Of a stretch of DNA of 38,321 nucleotides, positions 32,875 through 38,321 are shown one piece after another. This stretch comes from Aquimarina agarivorans. GTDB taxonomy: Bacteria; Bacteroidota; Bacteroidia; Flavobacteriales; Flavobacteriaceae. The translations under genes and the position numbers were made by a program. The notes under the pieces are model-generated. The model was not told where the DNA came from. It was given only the letters and a program-made list of their open reading frames with translations, and ran no database searches. How positions within the stretch are numbered: the stretch's first letter is position 1; each line of letters opens with the position of its first letter. The DNA is taken from assembly GCF_000218485.1 (NCBI RefSeq), contig NZ_AFPB01000139.1:1-38321 (forward strand), given 5' to 3'.

Positions 32875-34320
32875 TTAATACTTTACGTAGAAGGTTTTCT
32901 TTTCTAGATACTGCTCAAAACCATATTTTCCGTCCTCGCCACCGGATCCACTTAGTTTGTAGCCATTATGAAAACCTTGATGTTGTTCTCCATGCCCTCT
33001 ATTTACATATATTTCACCACATTCCAGCTCATCGTGGCATCGCATAATAGTCCCTATATCTTTTGTAAATATCATGGCAGTTAAACCATATTCGGAATCG
33101 TTAGCGTAATTCATAACTTGATCAAAATCTGTAAACTTTAGTACTGGTAATATTGGACCAAAAGCCTCCCTGTGCACCACGGTCATATCCTGAGTTACAT
33201 TAGTGAAAACAGTAGGCTCAAACCAGTATCCTTTTTCAAACTCAGCACCTTCAGGTCTTTTTCCCCCGTGAGCTAACGTAGCCCCTTCTTCCAAACTTAT
33301 TTTTACCAGTTCGTTCATGTTTTTTAACTCATTGGCGTTCACTTTAGGTCCCATTTGTGAACTTCGATCTAAAGGATTTCCTACCTTGAAACTTTTTACT
33401 TTTTCCATGAATTTTTCCATGAAAACATCATAAATAGATTCATGCACATACATGCGTTCATTACACGTACAAACCTGTCCACAATTATCAAAACGCGAAT
33501 TAAATGTAGCTTCAACAGCATTATCAATATCTGCATCAGCAAATACGATACTAGGTGCTTTGCCTCCTAATTCTAACTGAACATGAGTTAAATTTTCTGC
33601 AGCAGCTTTAAAAATTGCCTGCCCCGCAGGAGTACTCCCCGTCATGGTTACCATTTTAGTTATAGGACTTTTAACCAAAGCATTTCCTAAAACTCTACCT
33701 GTTCCTGTTACTATATTTAATAAGCCTTTGGGAATCCCCACTTTTTCAGCAATAAAACCTAATTCCAACGTAGTTAGTGGTGTTTCTTCCGTTGGTTTAA
33801 TCACTATAGCATTCCCTGCTACCAAGGCTGGGCCTAATTTTCTGCCCGCCAATGCAAGCGGAAAGTTCCATGCCGTAATAGCTACCACAACCCCACGCGG
33901 AATTTTATGGATGTAAATTTGTTCGTTTTCGTTATCCGAAGGTAAAATATCACCTTCAATATGACGTGCCCAATCGCAGGCATATTCAATAAATGAAGCG
34001 CAAACTTCAACTTCTCCTTCCGCAACAGTAATTAATTTACCCTGTTCTTTAGTTAATAATTCAGCCAAATAAGCTTTGTTTGCTCTTATTTCTGCGGCAA
34101 ACTTTCGCATTAATTCTGCACGCGACCTTGCAGGAACTTTTTTCCACTCCTTTTGAGCTGCTTCAGCTGCTTTTAATGCAATTTCTGCATCAGCCTCCGC
34201 TCCCATTTCTATAACACCTACAGTACTTTCATCGATAGGACTTATAATTTCCAATGTTTCTTCGGCAACAGCCTTAACCCACGCTCCATTGATAAATAAT
34301 TTGTAATGCTTAATTGACAT
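32875..34320 (-). CDS. Aldehyde dehydrogenase, 3,6-anhydro-L-galactose dehydrogenase type (copy 2)
   Basis: A 481-residue NAD(P)-dependent aldehyde dehydrogenase. It has ITAWNFPLALAGRKLGPALVAGN (cofactor site), VTMTGSTPAGQ, the general base Glu250 (LELGGKAPS) and the nucleophile Cys284 (NCGQVCTCNER). The C-terminal GHGEQHQGFHNGYKLSG and EQYLEKKTFY segments match, from memory, the Vibrio anhydrogalactose dehydrogenase, which oxidises 3,6-anhydro-L-galactose to the acid. By hand alignment it differs from the neighbouring copy at 68 of 481 positions without gaps (about 86% identity), with most change in the first 50 residues. Whether both copies use the same sugar is unknown; lactaldehyde or another aldehyde is possible for one. 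Confidence 0.85.
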   Translation of the reverse strand: MSIKHYKLFINGAWVKAVAEETLEIISPIDESTVGVIEMGAEADAEIALKAAEAAQKEWKKVPARSRAELMRKFAAEIRANKAYLAELLTKEQGKLITVAEGEVEVCASFIEYACDWARHIEGDILPSDNENEQIYIHKIPRGVVVAITAWNFPLALAGRKLGPALVAGNAIVIKPTEETPLTTLELGFIAEKVGIPKGLLNIVTGTGRVLGNALVKSPITKMVTMTGSTPAGQAIFKAAAENLTHVQLELGGKAPSIVFADADIDNAVEATFNSRFDNCGQVCTCNERMYVHESIYDVFMEKFMEKVKSFKVGNPLDRSSQMGPKVNANELKNMNELVKISLEEGATLAHGGKRPEGAEFEKGYWFEPTVFTNVTQDMTVVHREAFGPILPVLKFTDFDQVMNYANDSEYGLTAMIFTKDIGTIMRCHDELECGEIYVNRGHGEQHQGFHNGYKLSGSGGEDGKYGFEQYLEKKTFYVKY

Positions 34321-34519
34321 AGTATACTTTTTATAGGTTTTAATTAGAAAAGAATAACATATAATTGAGTCAGCAATCTAAAAAATATAATGACTAAATA
34401 TTTAATTATTATACGGGCTAACCAATATATTGTTTATCTACTAAATTATAGCAAATATGATATAAAATGCAACTAAACATCGTTCTTTTTTATAATGTAT
34501 ATGAACTGATATAACAACA

Positions 34520-34547
34520 AAACCTGCAAGTAGGTACTTGCAGGTTT
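34520..34547 (-). terminator. Hairpin terminator between the two aldehyde dehydrogenase genes
   Basis: AAACCTGCAAGTA and TACTTGCAGGTTT form a 13-bp perfect palindrome with a 2-base centre, followed by a TTTTGTTGTT tract on the minus strand. It lies 29 bases after the upstream copy's stop, so it would reduce or stop read-through into copy 2. Confidence 0.8.
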
Positions 34548-34576
34548 CAAATTACTTTTAAAACAAATTGAATTGA

Positions 34577-36022
34577 TTAATACTTCATGTAGAATGTTTT
34601 CTTTTCTAAGTATTGTTCAAAACCATATTTACCATCTTCACCACCTGATCCACTTAATTTGTATCCATTGTGGAAACCTTGGTGCTGCTCTCCATGACCT
34701 CTATTTACATAAATTTCACCACATTCAAGCTCATCATTACAACGTAAAATGGTAGCCATATCCTTAGTAAATACCATAGCAGCTAAACCGTATTCGCAAT
34801 CATTTGCATACCCCATCACTTGATCAAAATCAGTAAACTTGATCACTGGTAAAATAGGTCCAAAAGATTCCTCATGAACAATTGTCATTTCCTGAGTAAC
34901 ATCAGTAAGTACTGTTGGTTCAAACCAATATCCTTTTTCAAACTCGGCACCTTCAGGTCTTTTTCCTCCGTGAGCTAATGTAGCACCTTCTTCCAAGCTT
35001 ACTTTTACTAAATGCTCCATGTTTTTCAACTCATTGGCATTTACTTTTGGTCCCATTTGTGTATCTCTATTCAATGGATTACCTACTTTGTAACTTTTAA
35101 CTTTTTCCATGAATTTTTCCATGAAAGCATCATAGATATCTTCGTGTACATACATACGCTCATTACAAGTACATACTTGTCCACAGTTGTCAAAGCGAGA
35201 ATTAAATGTTGCATCCACAGCAACATCAATATCTGCATCAGCAAATACAATACTTGGTGCTTTTCCTCCTAGCTCTAACTGTACATGCGTTAAATTTTTA
35301 GCAGCTGCCTTAAAAATTGATTGTCCAGCTGGTGTACTACCCGTCATAGTTACCATTTTGGTAATTGGATTTTCAACTAGTGCATTTCCTAAAACTCTAC
35401 CCGATCCTGTTACCACATTTAGCAATCCTTTTGGTAAACCTACTTTTTCAGCAAGGAAACCTAATTCCAACGTAGCTAATGGTGTTTCTTGAGTTGGCTT
35501 AACTACCACGGCGTTACCAGCTACTAATGCAGGTCCTAATTTTCTTCCTGCCAAAGCAAGCGGGAAATTCCATGCTGTAATTGCTACAACTACACCTCTA
35601 GGAATTTTATGAATGTAAATATGCTCGTTTTCATTATCCGAAGGTAAAATATCACCTTCAATATGACGCGCCCAATCGCAAGCATATTCGATGAAAGTTG
35701 CAGTAACTTCTACTTCAATTTCAGCAAGTGTAATAATCTTACCCTGCTCTCTAGTTAATAATTCAGCCAAATATGCTTTGTTCGCTCTTATTTCAGCAGC
35801 AAACTTTCGCATTAATTCGGCACGTTTTCTTGCTGGAACTTTTTTCCATTCTTTTTGTGCTTTTTCCGCTGCTTCCAAAGCTATGTTTGCGTCTTCTTCG
35901 ACACCCATTGCTACAGTTCCAACAACACTCTCGTCAATTGGACTTGTAATTTCGGCAGTTTTTCCTGTAGTAGCATCTACCCATTCACCACCTATAAATA
36001 ATTGATATTTTTTTGCTGACAT
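34577..36022 (-). CDS. Aldehyde dehydrogenase, 3,6-anhydro-L-galactose dehydrogenase type (copy 1)
   Basis: A 481-residue paralogue of the next gene with the same catalytic residues (Glu250 in LELGGKAPS, Cys284 in NCGQVCTCNER) and the same GHGEQHQGFHNGYKLSG signature. It would oxidise 3,6-anhydro-L-galactose to 3,6-anhydro-L-galactonate with NAD(P). It starts 41 bases after the SDR stop with no hairpin between, so it shares the SDR transcript. Its position directly behind the two keto-deoxy-sugar oxidoreductases makes it the more likely primary anhydrogalactose dehydrogenase, but this is inference from order only. Confidence 0.87.
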   Translation of the reverse strand: MSAKKYQLFIGGEWVDATTGKTAEITSPIDESVVGTVAMGVEEDANIALEAAEKAQKEWKKVPARKRAELMRKFAAEIRANKAYLAELLTREQGKIITLAEIEVEVTATFIEYACDWARHIEGDILPSDNENEHIYIHKIPRGVVVAITAWNFPLALAGRKLGPALVAGNAVVVKPTQETPLATLELGFLAEKVGLPKGLLNVVTGSGRVLGNALVENPITKMVTMTGSTPAGQSIFKAAAKNLTHVQLELGGKAPSIVFADADIDVAVDATFNSRFDNCGQVCTCNERMYVHEDIYDAFMEKFMEKVKSYKVGNPLNRDTQMGPKVNANELKNMEHLVKVSLEEGATLAHGGKRPEGAEFEKGYWFEPTVLTDVTQEMTIVHEESFGPILPVIKFTDFDQVMGYANDCEYGLAAMVFTKDMATILRCNDELECGEIYVNRGHGEQHQGFHNGYKLSGSGGEDGKYGFEQYLEKKTFYMKY

Positions 36023-36063
36023 GCTATAAAAATTAATACGTTTTATAAAAAGTTAATTTGGGA

Positions 36064-36834
36064 TTACCTACCCATCCATCCACCATCAACTAGTGTGATA
36101 GATCCGTGCATGTAATCTGACGCTTTTGAACTTAAGAACACTACTGGTCCTGCAAAGTCGGCTGGCTCTCCCCAACGACCTGCCGGAATACGTGCCAAAA
36201 TAGAGTCAGCACGCTCTGGGTTGTTACGTAAAGCCTCCGTGTTATCTGTAGCGATGTATCCTGGAGCAATTCCATTCACATTTACACCTTTACCTGCCCA
36301 CTCATTAGCAAATGCCATAATCATTTGTCCGATAGCACCTTTACTTGCTGCGTATCCCGGAACTGTAATTCCACCTTGGTAAGTTAATAATGACGCTGTG
36401 AAAACAATTTTACCTGAACCACGCTCAATCATGTCCTTACCAATTTCTCGCGTTAAAATAAACTGCGCATTTTGGTTTACTTCAATTACCTTATCCCACA
36501 TTTCATCAGGGTGCTCAGCAGCAGGCGTACGTAAAATAGTACCTGCATTATTTACCAAAATATCTATTTGTGGATGATCCGCTTTAACAGCTTTAATAAA
36601 AGCGTATAATGCTTTTCTATCTGAAAAGTCACACTGATAGGCTGTAAATTTTCTTCCTAAAGCTGTTACTTCTTTTTCAATAGCACTCCCTTCCAACTCC
36701 AATGAAGCTGAAACTCCAATAATATCAGCACCAGCTTCAGCCAAAGCAACCGCCATTCCTTTTCCTATTCCTCGTTTACATCCAGTAACGATAGCTACTT
36801 TTCCCTGTAAACTAAAACTATTTAATATACTCAT
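36064..36834 (-). CDS. KduD-like SDR, probable 2,5-diketo-3-deoxy-L-galactonate reductase
   Basis: A 256-residue short-chain dehydrogenase. It has the cofactor motif TGCKRGIGKG (about residues 18-27), NNAGT, the catalytic Ser/Tyr/Lys (FTASLLTYQGGITVPGYAASKG) and C-terminal MHGSITLVDGGWMGR, all close to 2-deoxy-D-gluconate 3-dehydrogenase (KduD). In the known L-anhydrogalactose pathway a reductase of this type converts 2,5-diketo-3-deoxy-L-galactonate to 2-keto-3-deoxygluconate. The neighbouring zinc-type dehydrogenase would provide that diketo substrate, so the pair would invert C5. A KduD role in uronate catabolism is an alternative if the gene serves another polysaccharide. Confidence 0.82.
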   Translation of the reverse strand: MSILNSFSLQGKVAIVTGCKRGIGKGMAVALAEAGADIIGVSASLELEGSAIEKEVTALGRKFTAYQCDFSDRKALYAFIKAVKADHPQIDILVNNAGTILRTPAAEHPDEMWDKVIEVNQNAQFILTREIGKDMIERGSGKIVFTASLLTYQGGITVPGYAASKGAIGQMIMAFANEWAGKGVNVNGIAPGYIATDNTEALRNNPERADSILARIPAGRWGEPADFAGPVVFLSSKASDYMHGSITLVDGGWMGR

Positions 36835-36962
36835 TACAATTTAGTTTAATAGTTACCACAACTGTTGTTGAAAACATCAATTGCCGTAAATTTGCTTATT
36901 TAGTTTGTTTTTTTTCGCTTACGCTAGAAGCACTATCAGCTGCCAACGTAATATATATTATA

Positions 36963-36996
36963 AAAAAGTACCAACTAATTACGGTTGATACTTTTT
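36963..36996 (-). terminator. Hairpin after the zinc-type dehydrogenase
   Basis: On the minus strand AAAAAGTATCAAC pairs with GTTGGTACTTTTT (13 bp with one U-G wobble), followed by further T. It lies just after the dehydrogenase stop and before the SDR gene. Confidence 0.7.
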
Positions 36997-37002
36997 ATTT
37001 TT

Positions 37003-38019
37003 TTAAGATTGACAATCCATAAGAACTTTCATACCATCGGGATTATTATCGATGTCTTCAAATACTTTTTGAATGTTTGATAAAGGTTGCACATCAGTAA
37101 TCATCTCTTCAAATGGCAATTCATTCGCTGTGATTAAAGAAATAGCTTTTTCGTAATCTTCTTTTTCGTAAACGCGAGCGCCAATTAATTTTAACTCTTT
37201 CCAGAAGAATTTGAATAAATCTACAGGTTTCTTTTCTCCATGAATAGCTACCATAAGGATACGTCCTCTAATTCCTGCAACTTCAGTCATAATATCCAAA
37301 GCTGGTTGTACTCCTGCTACTTCAAAAACAACATCAGCTAAACGCCCTTCAGTTTTTTCTCTTACGTAAGAAACCAAATCAACATTAATTGGATTAACCG
37401 CATCAAAACCTAATTCCTTAGCTTTAGTAATACGGTTTTCATTTACCTCAGAAATAATAACGTTGGCTCCAGCATCTTTGGCTACCATAGCAACAAGTAA
37501 ACCAATTGGTCCACCGCCTAAAACTACGGCAGTTTCACCTTTAGTCAATTCACTTAAACGTACATCATGCGCTGCTACTGAAAGTGGCTCGATTAGTGCT
37601 GCAAGTTTTAAATCCGTTTCTTCTTTTAATTTATGTAATGTAAAAGCAGGAACATTCCAATATTGTTGCATAGATCCTGGGCTGTCAATACCAATAAATT
37701 TAAGATCCTCGCATACGTGATTAAATCCTTTATCGGAAGCTTTTGCACCACGGTCATCTAATGGCCTAACAACCACTTTTTCTCCTTCAGCATATCCAGT
37801 AACACCTTCGCCAATAGCATCAATTGTACCCGACATTTCATGTCCGATAGTTAATGGAGCGCTTACACGCTTATCCATCATACCATGATAAATATGCACA
37901 TCAGTACCACAAACTCCACTGTAAGCTACTTTGATACGAACTTCACCCGCCTTTGGAGCTTCAATTTCTTTTTCTATTATTGAGAATGTTTTATTCCCTT
38001 CGTAAATACTTGCTTTCAT
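37003..38019 (-). CDS. MDR-family dehydrogenase, probable 2-keto-3-deoxy-L-galactonate 5-dehydrogenase
   Basis: A 338-residue medium-chain dehydrogenase of the threonine/galactonate dehydrogenase type. Catalytic zinc ligands are visible (Cys37 in SGVCGTDVHIYHG, His60-Glu61 in TIGHEMSG), as is the NAD site AVVLGGGPIGLLVA. The four-cysteine structural zinc site found in most relatives is missing: in its place (about residues 85-110, VRPLDDRGAKASDKGFNHVCEDL) only Cys103 remains. In the L-anhydrogalactose pathway such an enzyme oxidises C5 of 2-keto-3-deoxy-L-galactonate, and the SDR next door completes the epimerisation. It is the first gene of the run visible here; its promoter should lie in the 300 bases to the right. 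Confidence 0.82.
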   Translation of the reverse strand: MKASIYEGNKTFSIIEKEIEAPKAGEVRIKVAYSGVCGTDVHIYHGMMDKRVSAPLTIGHEMSGTIDAIGEGVTGYAEGEKVVVRPLDDRGAKASDKGFNHVCEDLKFIGIDSPGSMQQYWNVPAFTLHKLKEETDLKLAALIEPLSVAAHDVRLSELTKGETAVVLGGGPIGLLVAMVAKDAGANVIISEVNENRITKAKELGFDAVNPINVDLVSYVREKTEGRLADVVFEVAGVQPALDIMTEVAGIRGRILMVAIHGEKKPVDLFKFFWKELKLIGARVYEKEDYEKAISLITANELPFEEMITDVQPLSNIQKVFEDIDNNPDGMKVLMDCQS

Positions 38020-38321
38020 TAATTATATAATTAGCTAATTTTATTTGTTTCACTAAAAATTTTGATCCCATAAATAATATACCCAATAATTATATAAGGT
38101 ATTAATTACAGAAATTTAAAATTTTAATTGAGTTCCAAAAAAGTACTTTCAATTCATTTTTCGCAATATGCTGTAAAAAAATTACTCTTAAAAGCATTAA
38201 TCCATAATTTGGGACTAAAAGTATTGCTTTTTTTTCAGTTTTAAACATTAAATAATTGATAGTTCAACCTAAGTTTTAATAAATAATTACCTACTATTCA
38301 ACTATTAAAAGAATGACTTAA
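38020..38321. other. Upstream region of the anhydrogalactose operon, no gene seen
   Basis: I found no coding frame. No exact TAnnTTTG box was seen on the minus strand. An AAAGTACTTT palindrome lies near 38140. An AAAAGCA (38190-38196) and TGCTTTT (38225-38231) inverted pair is followed by T residues and could end a transcript running to the right. A regulator-binding site is expected here but I could not identify one. Confidence 0.4.

Noticed and set aside
34573..36005. Plus-strand open frames opposite the first aldehyde dehydrogenase
   Set aside because: Shadow frames of a strongly conserved gene; the peptides are low-complexity and without domain features.
1..38321. CRISPR arrays, tRNA/rRNA genes, insertion sequences, phage or defence genes
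   Set aside because: I looked for spaced direct repeats, cloverleaf-like segments, transposase or integrase motifs and long terminal repeats and found none that hold up.

Overview
The window looks like a chromosomal piece of a marine member of the Flavobacteriaceae (Bacteroidota). The evidence is: strongly AT-rich DNA; promoters with the Bacteroidota TAnnTTTG -7 box and little Shine-Dalgarno signal; a secreted protein ending in a type IX secretion (T9SS) sorting domain; the tamB/tsaD/rsmE arrangement; and a pathway for 3,6-anhydro-L-galactose, the signature sugar of red-algal agar and porphyran. I saw no rRNA, tRNA, CRISPR array, insertion sequence or phage gene.

Layout. 0-1.1 kb: a secreted T9SS cargo protein (-). 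1.3-4.9 kb: a tight molybdopterin-cofactor operon (+) of modE-like regulator, mobA, moaD, moaE, moaC-moaB fusion and moaA. 5.1-9.5 kb: tamB (-), divergent from tsaD and rsmE (+, to 11.3 kb). 11.4-13.6 kb: glyA (-) and a SPOR-domain membrane protein (+). 13.9-18.0 kb: ilvD-ilvB-ilvN for branched-chain amino acids (-), with a long upstream leader. 18.5-25.3 kb: accessory genes, namely a carboxypeptidase-regulatory-like protein, a PEBP protein, a DUF2490 protein with a MORN protein, a broken B12-radical SAM gene and an alpha/beta hydrolase. 25.3-27.6 kb: pxpA-pxpB-pxpC 5-oxoprolinase (-). 27.8-29.6 kb: trxB (-) and ung (+). 29.9-31.3 kb: a frameshifted cold-shock gene and a transglutaminase gene with a nonsense codon.

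31.6-38.0 kb holds the most distinctive system, an operon-like run on the minus strand read from right to left: zinc-type dehydrogenase, KduD-like SDR, two tandem aldehyde dehydrogenases about 86% identical to each other, and an enolase-superfamily cycloisomerase. Together these match the L-anhydrogalactose route: oxidation to anhydrogalactonate, cycloisomerisation to 2-keto-3-deoxy-L-galactonate, oxidation at C5 and reduction to 2-keto-3-deoxygluconate. No agarase, transporter, kinase or aldolase is in the window, so the operon is probably one edge of a larger agar or porphyran utilisation locus continuing beyond position 38321.

Between about 19 and 31 kb there is a striking cluster of one-base lesions: homopolymer frameshifts in the radical SAM, cold-shock, pxpA and pxpB genes, and in-frame stops in the radical SAM and transglutaminase genes. 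The flanking housekeeping and sugar genes look clean. Either this stretch is decaying or the sequence has errors; raw reads would decide.
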